The position numbers and the translations under genes are program-made. The notes beneath the pieces are model-generated. The model searched no databases. It saw only the letters and a program-made list of their open reading frames with translations, and was not told the DNA's origin. From Hofstenia miamia (Eukaryota; Xenacoelomorpha; Acoela), in NCBI GenBank assembly GCA_004352715.1, contig SCFE01000053.1:2053799-2117798 (forward strand): DNA of 64,000 nucleotides. Reading direction: 5' to 3'. Shown in pieces: positions 1 to 12,405 of this stretch (its first letter is position 1; every line of letters starts with the position of its first letter).

Positions 1-372
1 TTTAAAAATTATTTTTACTTGGAAATATTTATCAATTAAAAAAGTTTATATTTTTGCAATTGATATATGTGTGAAACAGGTCTTTTTCTCAATGTTTGAA
101 AATAATTGTTAGTTACTATTGTTACCAAAGAAAATAGAAATAAAATATAATTCCAACAATGTAAATTTTTTGTATATAGAATGTCAATGGTATTTAAAAA
201 TTATGTAATATGAATAGAAAAATTGTTACATTTTAAACATTTCTAATTTCATTGAATTTTGAAAATTGCTTTATCTCTATGTGTATTGATAAATTGGTTA
301 CATTTAAACAATGCCAACAAAACATATTCCAATGACGTCAGAGATACACTTTCGTCAACATACACGGCCCAG
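1..372 (+). repeat. Dispersed repeat family A, copy 1 (left edge outside the window)
   Basis: This stretch recurs, with substitutions, at 11398-11712 on the same strand and at about 8693-9076 on the opposite strand. Shared landmarks in order are an ACTTGGAAA block, a GTGAAACAGGTCTTTTTCTC block, a GAATGTCAATGGTATTT block, and near the end CCAATGACGTCAGAGATACA, which contains the palindrome TGACGTCA. No credible protein is encoded; the short open frames here differ between copies. The repeat continues left of the window. It is probably a non-autonomous mobile or satellite-derived element; its class is not recognised. Confidence 0.8.
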
Positions 373-2669
373 CAGAGGTCAAAGGTCCCCTCTCGACCTC
401 TCAGAAAAAAGTGGAACGTCCTTGCCGCTAACTCTCGACCAATCAGAAAAAAGTGTAACGAAATGGAACCCACCTCTTGACCAATCAGAAAAAAATGGAA
501 CGTAATGTGAGTCTCTTCATACTACTGGTATATGCTTAAGTTTGAAGTCTTCTTTGCAAAGTTTGATGTCTAAATGTGTGATGCATCTTTTTATATGGGA
601 AGTTGGTGGCAAAGTATTCATTAAGGACAGATATAGGCTGCCCAAGAGAAAGCATTTTTAGTTTTGTTGGCAGTGTTTTATGTTTAAATTGATTTACATG
701 CTTACTAAGACACACAGTCTTTGTTAACATCAATAATTAACCCTAAGTGCACTGAGGTTACAATAGCATAATGATGGGACCCGAATCAGCCCCCTCTTTT
801 ATTTCAAAACTATTTTTAAATAAAGTAATGAGCATTGGCGCAGTAAAAGATACACTTTGAACCCAATATTATATTGCTACTGTTAAACCAGGAGCAACAA
901 ACCATAAAAACTAATGATAGTACTAAAGTATATGAGGTCAACACCCTAATATTTTTTGTCAAAAATTCAAGCCGCGTTATGGACAAAACACCATCTGCTG
1001 CCAAATTGCCCTTCAGTGCATTTAGGGCTAAGGAAAATGTTAAATATGTTCCAACATATGATTGTAGATATAAAACATCTATCTTTTTTTAGACCCAAAA
1101 TATATACAACTCATATATATTTTAAGAGACTCAAACAAATTGAGTGTTTATATTGTCAAAAAAGGTAATGATGTGTTGTTTTAATAATTCGAACAATACA
1201 CAATTTAAAAAAGAAATGAACGTAGTTGATTATTTAAAACTAGAAAGTCCAATGATTCTAAATCTTAAATTCATGCAGTTGTCAGAACTGACTCATTCAA
1301 GTAAAACTAACGAAAACAAAATCAAATGAAAAAAAATTATGAGAAAAACAAAATAAGCCGTTTTTCCATTGAAATTCTCCTTACATGAAGCACTATAAAT
1401 GCATTTAAGATTTGCAAAGTTGTCACATTTGACAACTCGGACTTTCTAGTGCTAAAACAGTTTTTGAGGCAGAGATTTAAAAAATATATATTCATGATAA
1501 CAGTTAGGCATAGCAAATAGAATTCTCTGTTTAAATATCGCATGTTGTGTGGGCTATGACGGTTTGAGTTTATATAGAAGATGAATTATAAATATAAAAT
1601 CAAAGGAAACATAAACGGATATATGTCGAAATTGTTTGAATCACTAAATATCAGTATTTACTATGTATGTCAAAATACACCATTTCCGTGTTTATCATGT
1701 TTGGTTTGAATCAAATCTTGTAGAAGACATATGTTATCTGTACATACTGTACAGGAAATATAGCGTTTATCATGTGATTGATTGATAAATACATTGTATT
1801 TTACAAATATTCTTCAGAAATTCTCAAATATAATAATGAAGCAACAATAACAAATACAATACATTTGTAAAATTTAGCAAATGTAAATGTACATCAATAA
1901 CCATATGGATATTTCTAAATATTCTATTCCTCACCTTGAAATATATGCGAGTGCAGTGTTAACCATTTAGGTGAAATATTACGCTGTTCTAAGCGTCATT
2001 TAAATAAGCTGTTTGCTTATATTTAGCAGTCCATTAAATGATCTCATTTAAACTTTGTTTATATGTCTGGTCTTATTTTCATGGTAATTTATCCTAGATC
2101 TTATAATAAATTCTTATTAGAGTTGTTGATTATGGTAAGGTACATACCACTATGTATCATATAATGGTATGGTAGAAACAAATTTCATGTTGATGGCAAA
2201 CATAAACTTAATGTCGTAATGAAAATCTATCAATTCATTGTTAAATATACCAGAAATCATGTTAACTTTCAAGAAAATTGTTAACTTTGATGTCATAAAT
2301 GTTATATTTATAACAATTGAATGTTTAAATATTTATTTTACAAAATTTTTTTGAACAAGAAACATTTCATAGACTAAGAACTCTTGAAGGTGTGCAAATG
2401 TAAGTAGCTTCAGTACATTGTAAGCAAATACTAAAGATGATGTTTCCCATTTGTAATTGTAGATTGCAAACAAATACTAATGATCAAATTTTTGCCATTT
2501 TCAATTCTTACACCTAACAAAGTTAGTTGTTTTTGCAAAATTAATGGTTTTCAAATGTTTCAAAATCATCCTGCAACCTTGTGAATTGCTTGTGATATCA
2601 GTTACATATAAAAATGACTGTCTTAATTTCAGCTAACAATTTGGAGTTGAGTTTGCTAAACATTAGAAA

Positions 2670-2673
<4 letters not shown>
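373..2673. other. Gene-free AT-rich stretch
   Basis: Only short open frames occur here, with low-complexity translations and no recognisable domain, splice pattern or RNA. Positions 360-510 contain three imperfect repeats of a 'CTC..GACCAATCAGAAAAAA' type phrase, spaced about 35 to 65 bp apart, which may belong to the neighbouring repeat. Nothing else stands out. Confidence 0.5.

Positions 2674-2711
<38 letters not shown>
2674..2711. repeat. (TA)n microsatellite
   Basis: An uninterrupted alternating TA run of about 38 bp. Confidence 0.95.
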
Positions 2712-2712
<1 letters not shown>

Positions 2713-2759
2713 CTTATAAATATTCTTCTTTAGAAATAAAATGAAATAACGGAGTTCAA

Positions 2760-3180
2760 GCGTGTAAAAACGATTTTCGGGAAAACGATTATCGGCGATA
2801 TTATCGATAAGATTTTATCTATATCAACTTTTAAAAATATCAACTTATTTATTGGCCTTCTACGATAATTTCTGATTCCTAGTAGTGACACAATCAAAAC
2901 AAAATGTAGTGTGTTGAAAAAAACTTCGTTACATTTCTTTTACTTTAGAAATGGTTAGAGGCTTTTCAGTCATGTGAAATACATTTTTACTACCTGTTAA
3001 ATTAGAATTCGGATGTTTTATAACAAACTATTTTGGAGATAAAACCTCAATAATGTTGAACGATGTTTACGATAATCGACTATCGACATATCTATTGATG
3101 TATATTACGATCCGATAATCTATCGGAGCGCAGACGATAATATCGTTATCAATAATTTGGAGTTCGTCGATCACTAGTTT
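2760..3180. mobile_element. Probable DNA-transposon remnant with ATCG-rich ends
   Basis: Both ends of this stretch are dense in short palindromes such as CGATAATCG, TATCGATA and CGATATTATCG (2770-2822 and 3060-3160), while the middle is plain AT-rich sequence. The right end closes with GATCGACGAA-like sequence read on the minus strand. Such ends are common on non-autonomous DNA transposons of animals. Exact termini and target duplications could not be fixed, and no transposase is present. Confidence 0.4.
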
Positions 3181-3625
3181 GGAGAAAGGCACGTAGGAAT
3201 GAGTTCGAGAAATCTGGCAAAATTTCATACCACTTCATAACCGCTAGTGGCGCAACGAAACAGCGGAACTATTAAATCAAATGTTGGAGAGAGAAATTTA
3301 TTAGCAGACATTGCTTAACAGCAGAAGATTTATCAGCGAATTTCGATGACACATCATTGCGCAATTATTAAACAAACGTTCTCTATGTGATAACCTTACT
3401 TGTAGCTGCGCGTACACTAGGTAAGAAAGTTTCTAAGGATTTTATGTAAAAATTGAATGAATGCATTGACTCGACTCGTTAAGCTTTTGAAATACGAATT
3501 AAGTCATTTACATGCACACAGGACTGTACTCCTCAGTAATTAACAAGGGGGGGGGCTCTTACCGTGAGTTTTGTATTTTTATGATATATTTTGACCATAA
3601 TTTATATTCTTAACAACTAAAATCC

Positions 3626-4913
3626 AAAACTCAGTCTTTATTGAAAAAGCACGGACCTTGAAAAAAACAAAAATGCATTCTGATACAGTTTTCTACGCTG
3701 ATTTCAAATATATAATTTGTTTTATTACTTTTTAATTATTTACAAAGATAATAATTTAAATTATTTCAGTATTTCCATAGCAACTAATGACGACATAGCT
3801 TAAATGGCGGCACATTTAGTGAAATATCTTCAATAATTATAATATATTCATATATATATCCGTAACGCTGGTCTTCAGTACAAAACAAAAGCATAAAAAA
3901 CTAAGGTTTTCAAATCAAGATGTGCCTTAGAAAAAAACGATCCATTTCGAATTGATTTTTTTCGACGACATCTCCTGCACTTCAAATGCAGCCATCCCTA
4001 GATGAAGGATCTGATATCCTGGTCATTGCAACATGACACCGCCAACAACGAAATCTTCTTGCTAAAAATTTGCCATCCATAAAAAACTGTAAAGCTAAGT
4101 TCCTAACTTGCAAGCTCAATTAACTGAAAAAGCGTTATACCTATCAAATTATCCATAATGTGTCCTAAAAGTGTACAATACCATTAAATCATCATATTTA
4201 AAGTTTCATTATATATTTTGTTTTATGGATTATTTTTTAAGTTAAAAGTTTTACGACGGCTTAAAAGTTAAAAAATATTGTTTTAGATATACTTATTCAA
4301 TGGGTTTCAAGGAAATGTGCCGCCATTTAAACTATGTCGTCATTAGTTGCTATAGAGATACTGAAATAATTTAAATTATTCTTTGTAAATAATTAAAAAG
4401 TAACAGTATATATTTGAAATCAGCGTAAAAACTGTATCAGAATGCATTTTTATTTTTTATTTTTTCAGGGTCCATGCTTCTTCAACAGGCCCGTAGCCAG
4501 CATAATCACCAAAGAGGGGTCGATGCGCATTTAGGAGGTGTTGGTGGGAATTTCGACTTTCTTTATAACATAAAATAAAATTTTACCAAGTCTGTACATC
4601 GTTTTATTTTTGTTGCATTCATGGGCGTACGCGGATTTTCTGACTTGTGAGGTCATCTAGTATAGTGATCAAGTAAGTGGCCAAAGGCGGGGTGAAGCCA
4701 CGCGGGAATTTTTTAAAAATATAGTAAAAATAAACCTTAGAATTGCATTATTAGGAGCAATATTGCAACAATTGAATTAACAAATTTTATTTTTACATGC
4801 TGATTTTGCTTTTCGCTTTGTTGTCTAGGAGGGGTTGCCTGACCTTCCAGGGGTGATTCGGCCCCTCCTAACACCCATGGCCAGGGCCTGTTCTTCAATA
4901 AAGCTAAAACTCT
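3626..4913. mobile_element. Foldback DNA element with ~190-bp inverted arms
   Basis: The left arm (about 3626-3817) reappears as its reverse complement at 4313-4485 and then continues at 4891 to about 4913. Landmarks shared by the arms are AATGCATTCTGATACAG, a TAATTATTTACAAAG block, CAACTAATGACGACATAG and TTAAATGGCGGCACATTT. The arms are about 85-90% identical by eye and enclose roughly 500 bp of noncoding sequence. The interruption of the right arm is explained by a later insertion at 4486-4890. This is a non-autonomous foldback or MITE-like element; no transposase is encoded. Confidence 0.8.
4486..4890. mobile_element. hAT-type MITE nested in the foldback arm, with 8-bp target duplication
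   Basis: The insert begins CAGGCCCGTAGCCAG and ends CCATGGCCAGGGCCTG, so its termini are imperfect inverted repeats starting CAGGCCC. It is flanked on both sides by the perfect 8-bp direct repeat TTCTTCAA (4478-4485 and 4891-4898), the duplication size expected for hAT-superfamily insertion. Removing the insert and one TTCTTCAA restores the right arm of the surrounding foldback element. It is 405 bp long and has no open frame worth naming. Confidence 0.8.
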
Positions 4914-6851
4914 AATACTAATATAAATTTAACAAGGAAGGCTGCGCCCCCAATCTAATTTAACAAGATTGGCTGAGCACCCTTCGAGTACACCCTGCAT
5001 GTACATAAATATGTTTATGGCGAGAGCAGTGGCGTCAAACCTGGGTAGGCCTAAGCCCCGTTTTTTGAAAATAGACATTTTCCATGTGATGTTATCAAGA
5101 TTTTATCTATTTTTTAAACTTTGCCGTCGTTTAAGCACATTATGAAACGAATTGTTACACAATTGTTATTATCATTACTTTACTTTAAAAAAACTTCCGT
5201 ATTATTATGTTAGTAATTCACAAATGAGATTTTAGAGCATAATTTGTTGAAATGTCATTCATTTTTTATTTCTTAAATGTTAAATATAGAATTAGTATGA
5301 CTTAAAGTTCTAAAGTTAGCATTTACAAATCATGATAAATTTTTAAATCAATATAAAGATTTGGTAAAATCATAGAGACACATTTTTCACGTACACAAAT
5401 GAACATTGAGCAATGCATTAAACCTATTTTTCGAATTAAGTGCACAAGAATGTTTAAGAGTTCTTAGGCTTACATCTTTTGGCCGAATGATCTAAGTCAT
5501 AACACCGAGTTTCAATTAATTTTGAAGCATTGTGAAAGTATTATTTGACTACTAGTATGTAATTCGATCTACTGTACAGCCTACATTACAATATAATAAC
5601 AGCGTAGAAATGTAAGAGCGAACTAGAAATTTCTGTTGGAATAAATGAAATTTTTCATTCATTTTAATTCGCATATGTAACATGTTTCCTTCTGTATGTG
5701 ATTAAACTTTTATTGATCACATTTTTTAAACTTCAAGATCATTATTTTAAGGATTCTTTCTGATTTGCTGCAACAGGTATTGCTACTATTGTTGTGCTTA
5801 AGTTACATTTAAATTTCAAAGAAATCTATTAATTTGTTGAATGTAACAAATTTTAATTTTTCTGTAATTTTTTCATTATTAAATATATTTTATCAATGAC
5901 ATTTTGAAATCATGAAGCAGTTGCTCAAAAGGACTCTTTAATTATTAAATTGCTTGAGTTTCAAACATCAGCTACTTTCCTGGGGCGTAGAATACTATGG
6001 GTTCGAAAACAAAATTTGATAAATTTCAATAATTTTATATTTCTAATTACGTTCTTAACCATTCACAAAGTGCCACTATATATTTTTCAGTAGTTTTGAA
6101 GTGTAGTAACATATCTCAAAATGCTTTTAAGTCTTTTTAACTTGTGACTATACAACCATCATTGAAGCTTAAAAAAATCATTTGTCTGAAAGCTGGCAAA
6201 AAAAATAAATAAAAAGACAAGATATTGATTCTGCATTTTCCTTTTTAATGTCAAAGAACAGCACCACCTTGCATTTGGAGCGCTCTTTTCTTAGAATTTA
6301 TTTTCAGTAATTAAAATTGATCAGAGCATAGGGAATATGGTCTGAGGCAGAGGTATTTCAATATGAGTGTATTAAAGTGAGAACTTACAATTTTGTGCGC
6401 AAGTAAAGAGACCTCATTGCACTAAAAGATCTTTTTCTTGTTGCGGCAGTTACAGGCATGACAAGGGTTAGTTCTAGAAGTTTTATCACTTCCGAAGTAA
6501 AAATTTTTGTCAACCCTCTTATTTGTTGACATTATTGAATGTTTCTGCATTGACGTCTAAAAAAAGTGTGAATGAAAGTGTTTTTACGTATGTATCTAAA
6601 ATGTTTTTCTTTATTTATCTTTAACCAAGCATTAATCACACAAAGCATACATATAGAAATTGTTCTGGTCAAATCAGTCATGAATACACAAAATTACTAA
6701 ATCTACAACCTCAAAATATTTGTCGATAGTCATCATCTGAGGGTTCGGGATGAGGGGATTCAGTGGTGTTGAGATTGTTTTCAATGATCACTTTTGGTTT
6801 AAGTTTTTGTGGAAGTGAGTATTCGCATCAGCTTTTTTGTAAACGAGTTTA
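4914..6851. other. Gene-free AT-rich stretch
   Basis: No coding or RNA gene is recognisable. A hAT-like terminus, CAGTGGCGTCAAACCTGGG, begins at about 5037, but no matching opposite end was found, so it may mark a truncated element. Confidence 0.45.
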
Positions 6852-6874
6852 ATATATATATATATATATATATA
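6852..6874. repeat. (AT)n microsatellite
   Basis: A short uninterrupted AT dinucleotide run. Confidence 0.9.
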
Positions 6875-7254
6875 GACTAAAATGAAAAGAATTAACGTGT
6901 GGTAGCACTTAAAAAGTCTGCTTCTTCAATGCTATTTGACAATTTTGATAATTGAAGTTGTTTACAGAAATGTCATTTTTGTAATCTGTGGTTTACGCAG
7001 TAAATGCATTTACTTCTTAACAGGAAATTAACAATCTTCAAACCATTCACATTTGCTTGTTAAAGCATTTATGCTTATTTTACGCACAAACTTCACTGTG
7101 GTCTAACGTTCAAAACGTTTTTTATTTGATATGAAAAACAAAAAATTAAGTGTTAAGTAGATTTGTTCCAAATTTTCTTCATGTAAATTCTCTTCAATAA
7201 AGAATTAAAGAACTTATTTTCCTCATTACATCCGCTTGGTTCTGCGAGAACATC

Positions 7255-7570
7255 TAGTCCCATAGAATCTACTGGCTCGGCCCGGCTCGCCACATAAAAT
7301 CTTTCAATGAGGCTCGTAAATATTTTTTTAAAATTATTGCGCTCAAAACATTTTTACATAGCTCTTCCTGTTATTTAATAAACAATTCTTTAATAAGATC
7401 ATAAGAAAGGCATACTGAGTGAAAGAATAATAAAAACCTTGTATAATCAAATTAACAAGCAGATCAATAAATTTGCATTGCTTAAAAAAGGCTCATTTTG
7501 TACTCATTGTATATCAAATACTGTGCTCAAGCTCGGCTCGGCTCGTTAGAAGCTCGAAGATAGAGATTAA
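7255..7570. mobile_element. Short GCTCGG-rich element, probably non-autonomous hAT-like
   Basis: GC-rich phrases GGCTCGGCCCGGCTCG near 7272 and GCTCGGCTCGGCTCG near 7531 bracket AT-rich filler. This pattern of short GC-rich minisatellite ends around AT-rich DNA is typical of small non-autonomous transposons. Exact ends are not resolved. A similar phrase family rich in CCCGACC and CCGACCCGA occurs close by at 7600-7890. Confidence 0.4.
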
Positions 7571-7599
7571 CAATAGGAGCTTAGCATGAACCTAATCTG

Positions 7600-8422
7600 G
7601 TCAAAATACTCACTACCCAAACATGACCCTGCCCGACACCGGCCTGATATAAAACATAGATTTATTCATTTTATTTAACTTCTCGGAACTCCCTCTAATC
7701 AACACCAGATATTTTCTGATGAGGTAAACATTGAATTGATTGGCATTAACTCAATTCTTAAGTCGAGTGTCATTAACACAAGTTCCTTTTTGGTTAATCA
7801 ATCAAAGCCTTGAAGATATGTGCCTTTATCAATACCCGATTCCGACTCTCCTTATAATTTGATACCCAAATCCGACCCGAAAGTATCCACATTCGTTTAT
7901 TAGTGGGATTTCAATCAGCTTACTGTCTGAAAATGATTTTACCTCTGTATGCCAAAGAAAATTTCTTAAGAAAATGAATGGCCTACTTTTTTGGTATTTT
8001 AAGAATGTCTTCATTATAAATAGGATAATCAATCGATTCGCTTCTTTATACATTGTACTAAAGTTATAAGTACATTTTTCTCAAAATATTCACACTCTTC
8101 AATCTATATATTCGGCCGCGCAATCCATCTGGTTCTCTTCCTGTGTAGACAATCGTAGTTTAGTTATATATGTACATTTACTGTCCATGTCATTAACTTT
8201 CAGTAGAATGTGCATGCTTCCAAAGTTTTTCTAGAGATTTATCATGAATGAACAAATTTGGAGCACACACAGACTATGATTCTTGCAATATGAAATATGT
8301 TGGTGCCTCATGTAGTTTTCACCACACAGGGATATCTCAGTGATTAACAGGAATAGGTCCTGTATATATGAGTCCATGAGCTAACATGTTAAGAAGTAAC
8401 AAATATATTGTAAAATATCGAT
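7600..8422. other. Gene-free stretch with CCCGAC/CCGACCCGA phrases
   Basis: The segments 7620-7650 and 7830-7885 carry phrases such as ACCCTGCCCGACACCGG and AATCCGACCCGAAAG, resembling the fuller element at 40555-40894. The rest is AT-rich DNA with no gene seen. Confidence 0.4.
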
Positions 8423-9076
8423 CTATAAGTACACTTCTATTTCGACCATGTCATTCGCTAGCCAAATTGCATTCAAAAATCCTCCAGCAGTAGTATGAAT
8501 TGCACGAGACGACAACGCAATTTGAACTTTTATGACCTTGGCGGGGATGTCTGTGATGTAATTGTGTACTTTGGCCGTCTGTATATCTTTGACGTCATTG
8601 GAACATATTCTCTTTTGTGTTGGCAAACACATTTGTTTGTAGTCTTGTATAAAATGTAACCAATATTTTTTTATACATATTACATAAATAATTGGCCGTG
8701 TATATTGACTGGGGTGTATCTCTGATGTGATTGGAATGTTTTGTTGGCATTGTTTGCAGTCTATTGTTTAAATGTAAACAGTTTATCAATACACATAGAG
8801 ATAAAGTAATTTTCAAAATTCAATCAAATTAGAATTGTTTAAAATGTAACAATTTTTCTATTCATATTACATAATTTTTAAATACCATTGACATTCTATA
8901 TACAAAAAATTTACATTTTTGGAATTATATTTTATTTCTATTTTTCATTGGTAACAATAGTAACTAACAATTATTTTCAAACATTGAGAAAAAGACCTGT
9001 TTCACACATATATCAATTGCAAAAATAAAAGCTTTTTTAATCAATAAATATTTCCAAGTAAAAGTAATTTTTAAGT
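8423..9076 (-). repeat. Dispersed repeat family A, copy 2 (inverted), with a second partial unit
   Basis: Read on the minus strand, 9076 down to about 8693 matches the sequence at 1-372, including the GTGAAACAGGTC block and the block ending in an ATCAGAGATACA phrase. A second copy of the terminal module, again with CCAATGACGTCA, follows at about 8626-8560. Copy 1 and copy 2 therefore face each other across about 8.3 kb. No protein is supported. Confidence 0.75.
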
Positions 9077-9901
9077 TAAATACACGCTTCCACAGATGCA
9101 TTCTACATGTGCTAGTTTTATGTTTGATAAATTAATAATAGACAGGAAAACAAAAATGATTAATTATTAGCTACAATGGTTTCACAACAAATTTCTTAAA
9201 TTTACAATGATTATTATTAGTAAATGGAGATAATAATATACCTTGTGGAGTGTTCATGTGGCGTACAAATTTATAATAGTCTTTTATACAGTCATAGTTT
9301 TGTGGAAATCATTTTATTTGGTAAAATTAAATAACAAATGTTTGAATCACAGAGATAATAATACTTATTAGAAGTGTACTATTAAATGTGTCTATTGTGT
9401 TAGATTATCATCATTCTTGTTGAGGGAATTCTGTAGGAAGCAAAAGCAATGCATATTTGCACATTATGAATTTCACACGGTTGTATCTAAATTAATGGTT
9501 AATAAACAAGTTATTATTAAAAACGAGATGACATTCACAATAAAAAACACATGAATATTAAAAGTTTAAACAAAATCAATTAAAAATGTGTATTAAGAAA
9601 CAAACAACGTTTCTATTTATGATAAAGTATATAATTAATTTAACATTGGACAGTAAATTCACAGCAATTCATTAAAATAAAATTATGTTTTTAAAAGAAA
9701 TATCTGTAAAACTAACTAGAGATAATATTGTAGGTAATATTGAGATTACGTTGAACTGTTTTTCAAGCATGGTGTACAAACGAAACACATCGTCAATTGG
9801 ATTGCTGTGTGAGACAAGGTAATAAATGAAAGAGGCTTCACTTGATATGCAGACAAAATCAATCCAATGCGCAGTGTATTGTGATTACAGAGATAATGTT
9901 A
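9077..9901. other. Gene-free AT-rich stretch
   Basis: Very AT-rich DNA with no recognisable gene or repeat. Confidence 0.5.
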
Positions 9902-10152
9902 ATCTTCAATCTTATGTGTTTATTGAGAAAAATACCTGTTTCACAGACGGCAAAAATAAACACGTTTGTTTGCAGTCTATTGTTTAAAATGTAACAAACA
10001 TGAAATCCCTTTACAATTATAAAAATNATCTTCAATCTTATGTGTTTATTGAGAAAAATACCTGTTTCACAGCTGGCAAAAATAAACACGTTTGTTTGCA
10101 GTCTATTGTTTAAAATGTAACAAAAATGAAATCCCTTTACAATTATAAAAAT
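9902..10152. repeat. Two-unit 126-bp tandem duplication
   Basis: The units starting ATCTTCAATCTTATG at 9902 and 10028 differ at only about three positions. A single undetermined base (10027) sits exactly at the unit boundary. Each unit contains AAATACCTGTTTCACAG and GTTTGCAGTCTATTGTTTAA phrases also found in family A, so the unit is a relative of that repeat. Because the N is at the junction, either a true duplication or an assembly overlap that was joined rather than merged would give this picture. Confidence 0.85.
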
Positions 10153-11021
10153 GAATTCAAGAATAAAATATTTGCAAGTAGGAATTTTTATATGAAACAT
10201 TTCAAGATTGTTGATAACATGTTTTGTTATTAGTATCATAAATTGATTGTTAGCATTTATTGATACACATATATACAAAACGTTTTAAAATATAAATTTA
10301 ATATTATAAGAAATTGCTTAAATTTTAAAATTTTATTGATGTCTTTTATATTAAGAATTATTGTGATTTACATTTATTTTCCAACATATTTTCTTTTCTG
10401 ACGATTTCACATTTGAAGACTTACATTTTTTTTCTTACATTTTTTCCTTTCTTTGAGTCTACATGGCTTTTGACTTTTCTACATTTGTAGACGCCAATCC
10501 ATTCTTTCAGTACTGATATACATTTAATTTTTCCATTTGTATACATGAATTCAACTAATCAAATTAGTCAAAAACATTGTAAGAAACTGAATATTATGTT
10601 AAAATTAAGTTATCTTTTCATCATTAAACAAAATGAAAATTTCATGACATTATTAGTATAAACTTTCAAGAATGAGTGAGAAAAACGTTAATGCACAAAA
10701 ATACGAGTAATTTTTAATATAAATTCAGATTTTATTTTATACAGATATATATATATATATATATACACACATTTTATTTATAAAAATAAATATTTCAATA
10801 TGCTGAATACAATCAATGTTTGACAAAGGTTTGAATTGTTTCACAGAAAGTGTATGTGGTTAAAAAATGATATATTTATTAGTCTTTACATAATAAAAAT
10901 TTGTTTGCTTTCCCAAATAGTATTAAACATTTATGAGATGCCAACTGAAAGAACAAAATCTCGCAACAAATAAATACCTCGGCTTGACACAAAGTGCATT
11001 AAGTAAAAAATTATCATTTTN
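10153..11021. other. Gene-free AT-rich stretch with a short (AT)n run
   Basis: A (AT)n run followed by ACACAC lies at about 10744-10770. No gene is seen. A single undetermined base is at 11021. Confidence 0.5.
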
Positions 11022-11358
11022 GAGAAAACGAACATTTATAAATAATAAATTTATTTACAAAGAAAATATAAAATGCACTAATAAATGATAAAGTTCATAT
11101 AGCGAATTTCATCTACAGTTGAATGAACAATGAAAATATTCGTCATGTTGAATGGTGGAGAAAGATACAGAGGAATATTCCAAGATAGACGTTCTTCTTT
11201 TAATAATGTTAGTTGACGACGCTAAAACATTTAATTAGTACAATTTTCATTGTTCATTCAACTGTAGATGAAATTCGCTATATGAACTTTATCATTTATT
11301 AGTGCATTTTATATTTTCTTTGTAAATAAATTTATTATTTATAAATGTTCGTTTTCTC
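11022..11358. repeat. Perfect 116-bp inverted repeat around a 105-bp spacer
   Basis: Positions 11022-11137 are the exact reverse complement of 11243-11358, with no mismatch seen over 116 bases. The arm starts GAGAAAACGAACATTTAT. The spacer 11138-11242 is unrelated sequence. The left arm begins one base after an undetermined N at 11021. It could be a very young foldback element, a cruciform-forming hairpin, or an assembly artefact from a read that folded back on itself. Confidence 0.9.
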
Positions 11359-11397
11359 TGTATGGTGAGAGTATGCGTCTGTGAAAGCATGTATATA

Positions 11398-11712
11398 ATT
11401 TAAAAATTATTTTTTACTTGGAAAAATTTATCGATTAAAAAAGTTTTTATTTCTGCAATTGAAATGTCCTATGTGAAACAGGTCTTTTTCTCAATGTTTG
11501 AAAATAATTGTTAGTTACTATTGTTACCAAAGAAAATTAATCATAAAATGTAATTCCCAAAAACGTAAATTCTTTGTATATAGAATGTCAATGGTATTTA
11601 AAAATTATGTAATATGAATAGAAAAATTGTTACATTTTAAACAATTCTAATTTCATTGAATTTTGAAAATTGCTTTATCTCTATGTGTATTGGAATGTTT
11701 TTACATTTAAAC
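11398..11712 (+). repeat. Dispersed repeat family A, copy 3
   Basis: This copy matches 1-310 in the same orientation, beginning TTTAAAAATTATTTTT and sharing the AAACAGGTCTTTTTCTC and GAATGTCAATGGTATTT blocks. It lacks the terminal module with TGACGTCA seen in the other copies and stops near ACATTTAAACAT. Confidence 0.85.
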
Positions 11713-12194
11713 ATACCATTACTTTTTGATTTGCCACAAAAATTGAAAAAATGTTAATTAATCCGTATAGTACCCTTTTCGCGTGACAGGTCATATGAAG
11801 TTTAGTCTTTCATGAAATCCATATTTAGAAATCGATATAGAGAATAGATAGAAAATTCCTATTACTTAGTAGGTTTATTGTAATTCAAACAAATGGATTT
11901 AAAAATTAGCATCTTCAAAAAACGACAAGCAATCATGCTTCATTTAGAGCCCGTATACCGAGTCCGTGCCCATACTAGAGAAGCCCGACACGGGCCCTAC
12001 CCTAGGTTATAAAGATGAACATGTCAATCACTAAATTCCTTCAAAGACCTCGGATATATTAAATGAATATAATTGATTCAGAGTCAATTGGTATGAAAAT
12101 CAAAATTCATTCGACCAATTTTTTAGTGAGGGGGGAGGGGCAGCGGAGTGTGGCCATTATATCTTTAGCGGGGGCCTTGGCCCCCTGACCTCCC

Positions 12195-12405
12195 CTTCTG
12201 TACGCCACTGATGCGGATCCTTTTTATTACTAAGAGAATATATCAATTTTTGAATAATCAATTACAAAAAGTATTCTGCCGATTTACATCATCTTACATC
12301 AGTGCAAAGGGAGAGAAAGTTTTCAGGAACTCTTTACTTGCAGCAGACATAATACACTTAGAATTGCTTCATTAACCAACAATGCAAGGCTGATCAGGGG
12401 TGTAT
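12195..12405 (+). repeat. Direct repeat flanking ABCA copy 1, upstream member
   Basis: The order of landmarks here (TATATCAATTTTTGAA, TTCTGCC, AGTTTTCAGGAA, ACTCTTTACTTGCAGCAGAC, AAGGCTGATCAG) is repeated with moderate divergence at 19690-19925 in the same orientation. No protein is encoded. It is likely a dispersed transposon fragment. Confidence 0.65.

Noticed and set aside
1-9076. Idea that the facing family A repeats are the terminal inverted repeats of one 9-kb Maverick-like element
   Set aside because: No integrase, polymerase or capsid-like frame lies between them, and a third copy sits outside, so a dispersed repeat family is the simpler reading.
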